A stretch of DNA of 64,000 bases, taken from contig JAZRAC010000042.1 of assembly GCA_045634365.1 (NCBI GenBank), forward strand, positions 73,181 to 137,180. The letters are read 5' to 3'. Position numbers and translations under genes: made by a program. This stretch comes from HGM04593 sp045634365 (lineage in GTDB: Bacteria > Bacteroidota > Bacteroidia > Bacteroidales > Bacteroidaceae). The notes beneath the pieces were generated by a model. It did no database searches and was not told the DNA's origin. It saw only the letters and a program-made list of their open reading frames with translations. Shown here piece after piece: positions 17,643 to 25,281 of this stretch; the first letter of the stretch is position 1; each line of letters begins with the position of its first letter.

Positions 17643-18449
17643 TTAAATTATTGTATCGTAGAAGTTGTTGGTGGCCTCGTGGTGCTCCTCCTCGGCGGGC
17701 TTGGGAAGCACGGGCTTGCCAATGGATTTTGCATATTCGATGAGCGAGGGCGATACATTGTCGCCTTCTATTATTACTCCGTCGCTGTATCTTATGGCGA
17801 GTTTGGCAAGTTCTTCGTACGATGTGGGGGAGGCTGTGCCGTCGAGCAGGTCGATTGTCATATCCTTGTGAAGGGTTTTTTGTAGGAAGCCTTCGGGGAA
17901 TGTGCTGTTGAAATTATCGTCGTAAAGAGATATTACAATCTTGGAACCGCGGAACGAGGGCTCCTCCTTGTATGCGCTTCTCACGTACAGGGGTACAAGT
18001 GCCGATATCCAGCCGTGGCAGTGGATAATGTCGGGGCTCCAATTTGATTTTTTCACTGTTTCCAATACGCCGCGTGCAAAGAAGATTGTGCGCTCGTCGT
18101 TGTCGCTATAATCGTTGCCGTTGGCATCGGTGGTGAGCAAGCGGTTGTGGAAATAGTCTTCGTTGTCGATGAAATAGACCTGCATACGTGCTGCTTGCAA
18201 CGATGCTACCTTTATGATTAGAGGGTGGTCGGTGTCGTCGATTATAAGGTTCATTCCCGAAAGGCGTATAACCTCGTGCAGTTGGTTGCGTCTTACGTTG
18301 ATGGTGCCCCACTTGGGTGTGAATACTCTGATCTCTTTTCCGCTATCTTGTGTGAATTGAGGAAGATAGCGACCTATGTTTGCGATAGTCGATTCGGGTA
18401 CGAAGGGTGTAATTTCCTGAGTAATAAATAGTACTTTGCTTGTTTTCAT
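17643..18449 (-). CDS. Short glycogen/starch synthase-like protein (GT5 N-terminal domain only)
   Basis: With the start at 18449 (MKTSKVLFITQEITPF) the product is 268 residues and corresponds only to the N-terminal starch-synthase catalytic domain (PF08323 type). It has FITQEITPFVPESTIANIGRYLP in place of the usual KxGGL donor loop, MQVYFIDNEDYFHN, and PDIIHCHGWISALVPLY. The C-terminal GT1-type domain with the nucleotide-sugar site is absent, and KTGGL reads STIAN, so transferase activity is doubtful. Short forms like this are widespread in Bacteroidota, so this is not a fresh truncation. A longer in-frame start at 18497 lies inside the -7 box and is rejected. A role in glycogen synthesis is inference. 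Confidence 0.85.
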   Translation of the reverse strand: MKTSKVLFITQEITPFVPESTIANIGRYLPQFTQDSGKEIRVFTPKWGTINVRRNQLHEVIRLSGMNLIIDDTDHPLIIKVASLQAARMQVYFIDNEDYFHNRLLTTDANGNDYSDNDERTIFFARGVLETVKKSNWSPDIIHCHGWISALVPLYVRSAYKEEPSFRGSKIVISLYDDNFNSTFPEGFLQKTLHKDMTIDLLDGTASPTSYEELAKLAIRYSDGVIIEGDNVSPSLIEYAKSIGKPVLPKPAEEEHHEATNNFYDTII

Positions 18450-18494
18450 TTTCTTCTTTACTGTCTTTCGCCGAGGGGTATTACGCGGCTTTTG

Positions 18495-18526
18495 CAAAGT
18501 TACGAAAAATGCGGCATTGTAGCAAA
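18495..18526 (-). promoter_or_regulatory. Promoter of the GT5-like/DUF4270 operon
   Basis: On the minus strand TTTG (complement of 18523-18526), 20 bases, TAACTTTG (complement of 18495-18502). It fixes the start codon at 18449. The divergent spacer 18450-18803 also carries a weaker TTACTTTG near 18689 for panC. Confidence 0.75.
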
Positions 18527-18803
18527 TTTATCCCCTTTTTTAAGCCTTTTTATGAGTAAAAAGAGCTTGATTTCCAAATGTTAACCTATTTTCACGTTTT
18601 TACGCGGCCTCTTCTGTGAGTGGGTGTGCTTTAATGGGAGTGGTGCATTTTTTTTCGGTATTTATTTCTTTTTGTGCATATTTGTTTGTTACTTTGCAGT
18701 CGCATTTTTTGAGAGGGTTGCTTTTGCTTGCTGTTTTGTTTGTGAGCAAGCTCTCGCGGGCTTTGATTAAGAGGCTCTTATACTATTGAAAATCATTATC
18801 GAG

Positions 18804-19643
18804 ATGAAAATAATTCACACAATAAGCGAACTTAAAGAGGAGCTTGGTTGCTACCGCGCCATTGGTAAAAGCATAGGGCTTGTGCCCACGATGGGGGCCT
18901 TGCACAAAGGGCACGCGTCGCTCGTGGAACGTGCTGTTGCCGAAAATGATGTGGTGGTGGTGAGTGTTTTTGTGAACCCCACACAGTTCAACGACAAGAA
19001 CGACCTTAAAAATTATCCACGTACTTTGGAGGCCGATTGTGCTCTGCTCGAAGGTGTCGGTGCTGCCATTGCTTTTGCTCCGTCGGTAGAGGAGATGTAT
19101 CCCGAGCCCGATACTCGTGAGTTCTCTTTTGCACCGCTCGATACGGTAATGGAGGGGGCTTGCCGTCCCGGCCATTTTAATGGCGTTGCACAGATTGTGA
19201 GCAAGCTCTTTTATGCGGTGGAGCCTGATAAAGCCTATTTTGGCGAGAAGGATTTTCAGCAGTTGGCTATAATTCGTGAGATGGTGCGCCGCTTGGGTCT
19301 TAATTTACAGATTGTCGGTTGCCCGATTGTGCGTGAGGCCGACGGGCTTGCGTTGAGCAGTCGTAACACCTTGCTCACAAGCGAAGAGCGTGAGCGTGCT
19401 CTCACAATCTCACGCACTCTGTTTGCCAGCCTCGATTTTGCAAAGAGCAATACTCTTGCTGCCACAAAGGCTTTTGTGGGGAAGGCTATCGATGAGACAG
19501 AGGGGCTGGAACTTGAATATTACCAGATTGTGGATGGTAACACCTTGCAGCAGATTGAGGAGTGGAGCGACAGCGACTATGCTGTTGGTTGCATTGCTCT
19601 TTTCTGTGGCAAAATTCGTTTGATAGATAATATTAAATATTAA
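18804..19643 (+). CDS. panC: Pantothenate synthetase (pantoate-beta-alanine ligase)
   Basis: PanC ligates pantoate and beta-alanine through a pantoyl-adenylate, the last step of pantothenate (vitamin B5) synthesis. The ATG at 18804 gives 279 residues. Signatures are GLVPTMGALHKGHASLV (ATP-binding HxGH motif), VFVNPTQFNDKNDL, GACRPGHFNGVAQIVSKLF, and FGEKDFQQLAIIREMV followed by GLALSSRN (KMSKS-like loop). A TTG 18 bases upstream is less likely than this ATG. panD follows after 16 bases, so beta-alanine supply and use are co-transcribed. Confidence 0.96.
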   Translation: MKIIHTISELKEELGCYRAIGKSIGLVPTMGALHKGHASLVERAVAENDVVVVSVFVNPTQFNDKNDLKNYPRTLEADCALLEGVGAAIAFAPSVEEMYPEPDTREFSFAPLDTVMEGACRPGHFNGVAQIVSKLFYAVEPDKAYFGEKDFQQLAIIREMVRRLGLNLQIVGCPIVREADGLALSSRNTLLTSEERERALTISRTLFASLDFAKSNTLAATKAFVGKAIDETEGLELEYYQIVDGNTLQQIEEWSDSDYAVGCIALFCGKIRLIDNIKY

Positions 19644-19659
19644 AATAAGGAGGGTGCTT

Positions 19660-20010
19660 ATGTTCCTGCAAATGATAAAATCCAAAATTCACTGTGCCAC
19701 CGTAACCGAGGCTAACCTCAATTATATGGGCAGCATCACAATAGATGAAAATTTGATGGAGGCTGCCGGAATGCTCGAAGGGGAGATGGTGCACGTGGTA
19801 AATAACAATAATGGCGAGCGCATTGTAACCTATATTATAAAAGGAGAGCGCGGCTCGGGGGTTATCTGCTTGAATGGTGCAGCGGCTCATAAGTTTAGCC
19901 CCGGTGATGTGGTAATTATAATGGCCTATGCTATAATGTCGCCCGAGGAGGCTGCCGCTAATAAGCCCAAGGTGATATTCCCTCGCAGGGGTACCAATAT
20001 GCTCGATTGA
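19660..20010 (+). CDS. panD: Aspartate 1-decarboxylase, pyruvoyl type
   Basis: PanD makes beta-alanine from aspartate. The proenzyme self-cleaves at the Gly-Ser bond in LNYMGSITID, leaving an N-terminal pyruvoyl group; the site is intact. The product is 116 residues from the ATG at 19660. KIHCATVTEANLNY, MVHVVNNNNGER, GSGVICLNGAAAHKFSPGDVVIIMAY are all family motifs. Start choice rests on an unusually good Shine-Dalgarno, AAGGAGG at 19647-19653, 6 bases before this ATG. Such sequences are rare in this phylum. Starts at 19654 (GTG) or 19672 (ATG) are alternatives. Confidence 0.95.
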   Translation: MFLQMIKSKIHCATVTEANLNYMGSITIDENLMEAAGMLEGEMVHVVNNNNGERIVTYIIKGERGSGVICLNGAAAHKFSPGDVVIIMAYAIMSPEEAAANKPKVIFPRRGTNMLD

Positions 20011-20066
20011 GACTTCTCTTTTTGTGGCTGTATAGCCAAGGTGTTTGAATAATCTTTTATATTTAT

Positions 20067-20107
20067 ATACGAAAAAAGCACGGCGTTCAGCCGTGCTTTT
20101 TTCGTAT
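20067..20107. terminator. Bidirectional terminator, panD and GH20 gene (convergent)
   Basis: ATACGAAAAAAGCACGGC (20067-20084), loop GTTCA, and its complement (20090-20107). The A6/T6 arms serve as U-tracts on both strands. Confidence 0.85.
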
Positions 20108-20122
20108 GTGTACTTTCCGCAA

Positions 20123-22093
20123 TTATTTGCAGAAGTTCTCAACTTTTAGGTTGGTAATCTTGCTCTTGAAATTACCGGCCTTCTTCAAGGGGAATACAAG
20201 TGTGCGCACATAGTACATCTTGTCCTTGCCACCCTCGTTGTGATAGAGAGTCTTCTTGTTGAGTGTCTCTGTGAGCTTGCCGTTAATATAGAGCTTTGTC
20301 TCCTGCTGGTTACCGCTGATGGTGATGGTTGCCTTCTCGCCGGGGAACAGCTGGTAGTTAAATGTGTTCAGGTAGCCGTCGCGTGCAAAGCCTAGCATGC
20401 CCGAAACAGGGTCGCTCAGATAGAATACACCGTCGCGTGAGCCGAATAATGCTGTACCGCGCTCCTCTTTTGCAGCATCAACATCGAATGTTACAGAGTA
20501 TTCGAATCCAATCTCCTCAATGTCGTTTGTGCAGCCGGGAGTAACAGTGGCTGCTTCGAGGATGGTTCTCTTCTCGCCACTGAAACGGCCTGCAATGTTG
20601 AGTGCAGGAGCGTCGCTGAGTGAAAGGCGTGCCTTGTCGAATGCTTCATAAGAGAGGGTGGGCTGTGCGCCTGTCCACATTTTTACTGCCATAGTCTGCA
20701 TTGCGGGGAACACACGGTAGTGAACATCTTTTGCGCTGATGCCGTTGCCGGGGTGGTCGTTCCACACGGCAAACATTCCACCCTTGATGTTGGGGTGACG
20801 CTCATCGAACTTCTTGTCGCCGATGGTGGCAGGGGTCCACTTTTTGTATAGATAATCGCAGTTGAGGTAGTCGTAGTAGTAACCGGCTGCGGGTACAATG
20901 TATACAAGGCCGTCGGGGATGCTGATGAGGTCGTATCCCTGCTTAATCATTTCGTCGGGCTGTGCATAGGGGTTGTGCCAAGCTGTGAGAATTACATTCT
21001 CCGATTTTACGGGAGTTTCGCCGTTGGCGTGTGTGAGTGCGCCCCAAGCTACTGCCTGCTTGCCATATTTCTCAACGTGGCGTATGCAGTGGTCGGTGAA
21101 GTAACGGAACTTCTCAACCACAGCCTTGTCGCGGTTAGAGTATTCGTCGGTACCAACATTCACGCGGGGTCCGCGGAATACAGGCTCGTCGCCTTTGAGG
21201 TACTCGTCGAAGAGAGAGTCGACAAATTGGTAGGTCTCCTCTTTGAAAAGGTCAAGGTGGTCGGTGCCATAATCCTTGCTAGCAATCTCGGGACGGAATT
21301 TAGAGAATGCGAGTGAGTGGGCGGGAACGTCAATTTCGGGGATAATCTCCACGTAGAGGCTCTCGGCAAGTTTCTGCAACTCTATGAATTCCTGCTTTGT
21401 GTAGTAGCCGTCGCGTGCTGTGAGGTTGGGGAAATACTCACTCTCCAAGCGGAATGCGCTGGGAGTTTTGTTCCAATCGTGCTCAAAGTACTGCTTGAAG
21501 GCGTTGTCGTTGAGGTGAATCTGAAAAACATTCATCTTGTAGTATGACATAAACTGAACATACTCGCGCAAGAAGTCGATGGTGAAGAATTTGCGACCGC
21601 AGTCGAGCATAAAGCCACGCATTGCATAGTCGGGCCAGTCGGTGATGTTGCCTTTGGGAAGCTCGGCGCCATTGGTCTGTTCCAAAATCTGCAACAGGGT
21701 GCGTGTGCCCCAGAATACACCTTGTGCGGTGGGTGCGGTTACAGTAACCTTGTCGCCGATGGCAATCTTGTAGCCCTCGGTACCAAGTTTCTTGTTACGA
21801 GCTGTTGCAAGGCTGATGTCGCCTTTCGAGGCTTTGCCTGCAACTGCCTGTACTTCGTAGCCGAACATAGCCTTTATGTCTGCTGCAAATTGGAGGGCGA
21901 TTTTCTCCATCTGTGCGTCGCCTTTCTTGTAGACGATTTTTGTTTCGGCGTTGATGGGGAGATTACCTACTCCGCCCTGCCATTGACGCAATTCGGGGAT
22001 TACAAAAGGCTTCTCGTTCTTTGTGTTGTTTGCAACAGCGGGGAGTATAAGAAGTGCCGCTGCGGCAAGGAATAAAAAGATTCTTTTTCTCAT
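20123..22093 (-). CDS. Secreted beta-N-acetylhexosaminidase (GH20)
   Basis: The 656-residue enzyme has a Sec signal peptide (1-21, VAN). A GH20b domain (about 30-150) precedes the catalytic TIM barrel (about 155-480): RGFMLDCGRKFF, NVFQIHLNDN, EIIPEIDVPAHS, and Asp316-Glu317 in VNVGTDEYSN, the substrate-assisted pair (family consensus GGDE). A C-terminal LamG-like beta domain (about 505-650; GSRDGVFYLSDPVSGMLGF) may bind glycan. It removes terminal GlcNAc or GalNAc, fitting mucin or N-glycan use. It lies 27 bases downstream of the biotin-carrier gene on the same strand, so it may be the last gene of the mce operon or have its own promoter; no metabolic link is evident. Confidence 0.92.
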   Translation of the reverse strand: MRKRIFLFLAAAALLILPAVANNTKNEKPFVIPELRQWQGGVGNLPINAETKIVYKKGDAQMEKIALQFAADIKAMFGYEVQAVAGKASKGDISLATARNKKLGTEGYKIAIGDKVTVTAPTAQGVFWGTRTLLQILEQTNGAELPKGNITDWPDYAMRGFMLDCGRKFFTIDFLREYVQFMSYYKMNVFQIHLNDNAFKQYFEHDWNKTPSAFRLESEYFPNLTARDGYYTKQEFIELQKLAESLYVEIIPEIDVPAHSLAFSKFRPEIASKDYGTDHLDLFKEETYQFVDSLFDEYLKGDEPVFRGPRVNVGTDEYSNRDKAVVEKFRYFTDHCIRHVEKYGKQAVAWGALTHANGETPVKSENVILTAWHNPYAQPDEMIKQGYDLISIPDGLVYIVPAAGYYYDYLNCDYLYKKWTPATIGDKKFDERHPNIKGGMFAVWNDHPGNGISAKDVHYRVFPAMQTMAVKMWTGAQPTLSYEAFDKARLSLSDAPALNIAGRFSGEKRTILEAATVTPGCTNDIEEIGFEYSVTFDVDAAKEERGTALFGSRDGVFYLSDPVSGMLGFARDGYLNTFNYQLFPGEKATITISGNQQETKLYINGKLTETLNKKTLYHNEGGKDKMYYVRTLVFPLKKAGNFKSKITNLKVENFCK

Positions 22094-22120
22094 AAATAAA
22101 TTATAGTTAGTTAATGTGTG

Positions 22121-22555
22121 TTATTCGAGAATTACAAGAGGGGCACCGTCGGCAACAGTGTCGCCTTTATTTACGGCGATTGAAACAACCTTTCCGTCGC
22201 GGTCGGCGTTGATGTTGTTCTCCATTTTCATAGCTTCGAGCACAACCACTGTGTCGCCTTTCTTCACTGTGTCGCCAACGTTCACTTTTACATCTATAAT
22301 TACGCCGGGCAGGGGAGTTTTTATGGCGTTGCCGCTTACGGGTGCTGCTGTGGGTGCTGCTGCGGGCTTGGGTGCTGCTGCGGGCTTGGGTGCTGCCACG
22401 GGCTTTACTTTTACCACGGGTTTTTCCTCTTTGGCTTTTTCCCACTCTACTGTGTATTCTGTGCCGTTAACTATTGCTTTGGCTGTTGTTTCGCCGGCCT
22501 CTTCAATGGTAACCTGATATTGGTTGCCGTTGATGGTATATTTGTACTCTTTCAT
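22121..22555 (-). CDS. mmdC: Biotin carboxyl carrier subunit of methylmalonyl-CoA/oxaloacetate decarboxylase type
   Basis: The 144-residue protein has an N-terminal segment of unclear fold (1-40), a flexible Ala/Pro/Lys linker (about 45-75) with the repeat AAPKP, and a C-terminal biotinyl domain (76-144). Lys110 in VVLEAMKMEN is the biotinylation site. It carries carboxyl groups between decarboxylase/carboxyltransferase subunits in the cytosol. The gene order mce, carboxyltransferase, small ORF, carrier points to propionyl-CoA/methylmalonyl-CoA chemistry in the succinate-to-propionate route. The symbol is assigned by context, not by distinctive residues. Confidence 0.9.
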   Translation of the reverse strand: MKEYKYTINGNQYQVTIEEAGETTAKAIVNGTEYTVEWEKAKEEKPVVKVKPVAAPKPAAAPKPAAAPTAAPVSGNAIKTPLPGVIIDVKVNVGDTVKKGDTVVVLEAMKMENNINADRDGKVVSIAVNKGDTVADGAPLVILE

Positions 22556-22561
22556 AATTGT

Positions 22562-22708
22562 TTATCTGTTAAGGTTGTTCCAATTTTTGTTTATGTAGGT
22601 GATTGTGAGCACGCCGCTCTCTTCGTCGTGGATGTTGTCGCCGAGGAAATTGCTCATTGCCATTGTTATTGCGGCAACTACTGCTCCGTCTATTTTTTCT
22701 TCTTTCAT
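22562..22708 (-). CDS. 48-residue small protein between carboxyltransferase and biotin carrier
   Basis: The frame is open for 48 residues, starting MKEEKIDGAVVAAITMAMSN and ending NKNWNNLNR. It is tightly packed: 11 bases after the carboxyltransferase stop and 6 bases before the carrier start, exactly where Na+-pumping decarboxylases often encode a small gamma/delta (OadG/MmdD) subunit. Unlike those, it has no long membrane helix; the Ala/Val/Met stretch (9-19) is short. It could be a minimal assembly subunit, comparable in size to the ~55-residue epsilon subunit of Veillonella methylmalonyl-CoA decarboxylase, but I see no sequence proof. Start, stop and spacing support a real gene. Confidence 0.65.
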   Translation of the reverse strand: MKEEKIDGAVVAAITMAMSNFLGDNIHDEESGVLTITYINKNWNNLNR

Positions 22709-22719
22709 AATGGTGCTTG

Positions 22720-24273
22720 TTATAGGGGGATGTTTCCGTGTTTCTTTTTGGGAAGGTCCTGACGTTTGCCTTGCAGTTGGGCAAGAGCGCGTATCACGCG
22801 GAAGCGTGTGTTGCGCGGCTCAATGACATCGTCGATGTATCCGTATTTTGCAGCCTGATAGGGGTTGGCGAAAAGACGGTTATACTCGGCCTCTTTCTCG
22901 GCAATGAAGGCTTTGGGGTCCTCGGCCTCTTTTGCCTCTTTGGCGTAGAGAACTTCGGCTGCACCTGCTGCGCCCATTACTGCAATCTCGGCGCTGGGCC
23001 AAGCGTAGTTTAGATCGGCACGCAACTGCTTGCAGGCCATTACTATGTGTGAACCGCCATAGGACTTGCGCAGTGTTACGGTTACTTTGGGCACTGTTGC
23101 CTCACCGTAGGCATAGAGGAGCTTGGCTCCGTGCATAATTACGGCGTTGTACTCTTGCGCAGTACCGGGAAGGAAGCCCGGAACATCAACCAAAGTAACG
23201 ATGGGGATGTTGAATGCGTCGCAGAAACGCACAAAGCGTGCACCCTTGCGCGAGGAGTTACAGTCGAGCACTCCTGCGTAACGGCAGGGCTGGTTGGCCA
23301 CAATTCCTACCGATTTCCCGTTCATACGTGCGAAACCCACGATTATGTTTTGTGCATAGTCGCGGTGTATTTCGAGAAATTCGCCATTATCCACAATCTC
23401 GCCAATCACTTGGTACATATCATACGCTTGGTTGGGGTTGTCGGGGATAATCTCGTTGAGTATGTCGCTCTTGCGGTCGATGGGGTCGGTGCAGGGAATG
23501 TCGGGCACACTCTCCATATTATTCTGCGGAATGTAGCTGAGTAGTTTGCGTATGAGCGCAAGGCCCTCTTCCTCGCTCTGTGCGGTGAAGTGTGTGACGC
23601 CCGATTTACTTGCGTGAACGCTTGCGCCGCCAAGTTCCTCCTGTGTAACAACCTCGCCAAGCACGGTCTTGACAACTTTAGGACCGGTGAGGAACATATA
23701 CGATGTTCCCTCGGTCATTATGGTAAAGTCGGTGAGTGCGGGTGAGTATACGGCACCGCCGGCGCAGGGACCGAATATTCCCGAAATTTGGGGAATTACT
23801 CCCGACGCCATAATGTTGCGCTGGAAAATTTCGGCATATCCGGCAAGAGCGTTTATTCCCTCTTGAATGCGTGCACCGCCGCTGTCGTTTATTCCAATCA
23901 CAGGTGCGCCCATTCTCATTGCCATATCCATTACTTTGCATATTTTCTGTGCCATAGTCTCGGAGAGTGAGCCACCGGTTACTGTGAAGTCTTGTGCAAA
24001 AATATATACAAGGCGTCCTTCGATGGTTCCGCTGCCTACAACCACGCCGTCGCCCAAAAATTGTTTCTTCTCTTGCCCGAAGTTGGTGCAACGATGGGTT
24101 ACGAACATATCCATCTCCTCGAAACTGCCTTTGTCGAGCAACATATTTATGCGCTCACGTGCAGTGTATTTGCCTCTTTCGTGTTGTTTCTCTATGGCTT
24201 TTTCTCCGCCACCCAAGCGTGCCTTGGCGCGGAGTGCCACCAGCTCTTTGATTTTTTCAAATTGCTTGCTCAT
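22720..24273 (-). CDS. mmdA: Methylmalonyl-CoA decarboxylase/propionyl-CoA carboxylase carboxyltransferase subunit
   Basis: The 517-residue acyl-CoA carboxyltransferase has two crotonase-type halves. The N-terminal half contains KQHERGKYTARERINMLLD, GVVVGSGTIEGRLVYIFAQD, GINDSGGARIQEGI and GIFGPCAGGAVYSPALTDF. The C-terminal half contains LVDVPGFLPGTAQE and AEIAVMGAAGAAEVLY. It moves CO2 between biotin and (methylmalonyl/propionyl)-CoA. The start at 24273 (MSKQFEKIKEL) is preferred over an in-frame ATG at 24315 that lies inside the mce coding region. It directly follows mce (20-base gap). Confidence 0.93.
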   Translation of the reverse strand: MSKQFEKIKELVALRAKARLGGGEKAIEKQHERGKYTARERINMLLDKGSFEEMDMFVTHRCTNFGQEKKQFLGDGVVVGSGTIEGRLVYIFAQDFTVTGGSLSETMAQKICKVMDMAMRMGAPVIGINDSGGARIQEGINALAGYAEIFQRNIMASGVIPQISGIFGPCAGGAVYSPALTDFTIMTEGTSYMFLTGPKVVKTVLGEVVTQEELGGASVHASKSGVTHFTAQSEEEGLALIRKLLSYIPQNNMESVPDIPCTDPIDRKSDILNEIIPDNPNQAYDMYQVIGEIVDNGEFLEIHRDYAQNIIVGFARMNGKSVGIVANQPCRYAGVLDCNSSRKGARFVRFCDAFNIPIVTLVDVPGFLPGTAQEYNAVIMHGAKLLYAYGEATVPKVTVTLRKSYGGSHIVMACKQLRADLNYAWPSAEIAVMGAAGAAEVLYAKEAKEAEDPKAFIAEKEAEYNRLFANPYQAAKYGYIDDVIEPRNTRFRVIRALAQLQGKRQDLPKKKHGNIPL

Positions 24274-24293
24274 AATATCTTTGTTTTTGTTTG

Positions 24294-24707
24294 TTACTTT
24301 TTGGGATTCTCGCAAAGCTCAGTTAGAACGCCTTTTGTCGATTTTGGGTGGAGGAATGCAATCTGCAATCCCTCGGCACCGGCGCGGGGAGCTTTGTCTA
24401 TTGTGCGCACCTCTTTCTGCTCGCACTCGGCAAGGGCCTCGGTTACTCCGTCCTCAACTGCGTATGCAATGTGGTGTATACCTTCGCCGCGGTTTTCTAT
24501 GAATTTTGCAATGGTGCTGTCGGGCGATGTTGCCTCCAATAGTTCTATCTTTGTTTCACCCACTTTGAGAAACGCGGTGCGCACCTTCTGGTCCTCTACT
24601 GTTTCTATATTGTAGCACTCAAAGCCGAGTACCTGCTCATAGTAGGGGAGCGTCTCTTCGATGCTCTTTACGGCAATGCCCAAATGTTCTATTTTTGAAA
24701 TTTTCAT
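24294..24707 (-). CDS. mce: Methylmalonyl-CoA epimerase
   Basis: The 137-residue protein of the vicinal-oxygen-chelate (glyoxalase) fold interconverts (R)- and (S)-methylmalonyl-CoA. Metal ligands appear in their usual places: His9 (KIEHLGIAVKSIEE), Glu/Gln in the central strands, His76-77 (GEGIHHIAYAVED) and Glu in KGVLTELCE near the C-terminus. It heads the operon that also encodes the carboxyltransferase and biotin carrier, linking mutase product to decarboxylation. Promoter-bearing leader repeats (24.73-25.03 kb) lie directly upstream. Confidence 0.95.
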   Translation of the reverse strand: MKISKIEHLGIAVKSIEETLPYYEQVLGFECYNIETVEDQKVRTAFLKVGETKIELLEATSPDSTIAKFIENRGEGIHHIAYAVEDGVTEALAECEQKEVRTIDKAPRAGAEGLQIAFLHPKSTKGVLTELCENPKK

Positions 24708-24730
24708 AATTTTAAATATTTAATAATGAA

Positions 24731-25030
24731 CGCTTGTCGCTTGTGACAGGCTATTTTGTTTTTTATTATATTATTTTGCAGTCTATCTTGCGCGTATTAG
24801 CGCAAAGATACTAACAAACGAGCGAGATACACAAAGCTTGCTTTGATGTATTTCACAGCGAGTGCTGTGTATCTTCTACAAAGATACAAATTTAAAAGTA
24901 TAAATTATTCTTTTTGTACTTTATTATTAAAAAAAAAAGTGCCCGAGTTTCACTTTTCCATAAATTTTCGCTGTTTACTTGCAAGTTTTACAGCGAGTAC
25001 AAGCTATTTTCGCACATTAGTGCAAAGATA
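24731..25030 (-). repeat. Tandem promoter-bearing leader repeats upstream of mce (copies B1-B3)
   Basis: The 574-base spacer 24708-25281 has no gene. Read on the minus strand it contains three TATCTTTG boxes (complements of 25023-25030, 24879-24886 and 24803-24810). B1 has TATCTTTGCACTAATGTGCG, then AAAATAGCTTGTACTCGCTG and a palindrome ACTTGCAAGT. B2 has GCACTCGCTGTGAAA, the palindrome CAAAGC-AA-GCTTTG, CTCGCTCGTTTG and another TATCTTTGCGCTAAT. B3 is a short AAATAGCCTGTCAC piece at 24731-24756. The same blocks recur at 35.36-35.45 kb and at the window start. For the last box a TTTG sits 21 bases upstream, giving a plausible promoter for mce. Confidence 0.65.
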
Positions 25031-25221
25031 GGCGGGTGAGGATTTACTTTGCAACACTCTTATCTTTCATTTTCTTTTCCGTGTCTTTTATTTTTATTTG
25101 AATATGAAAGATTTATTGTTTATTGTTCATAATAATCGGGTTTTTGTACAAAATGTACACAATTGCGGTGCGTTTGTGAAAAAATATAATATAAAGACTA
25201 TTTTTGTTTATACTTTTTTAA

Positions 25222-25229
25222 TATATTTG
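25222..25229 (+). promoter_or_regulatory. -7 box of the acyl-CoA ligase gene
   Basis: TATATTTG, 52 bases before the chosen ATG; transcription would start close to 25235, so a GTG at 25243 would have almost no leader. Confidence 0.5.
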
Positions 25230-25281
25230 CGCCATAAAATCGGTGGTAGCCTTCTTGCGCTCTGCCAAAAACAATAAAATT

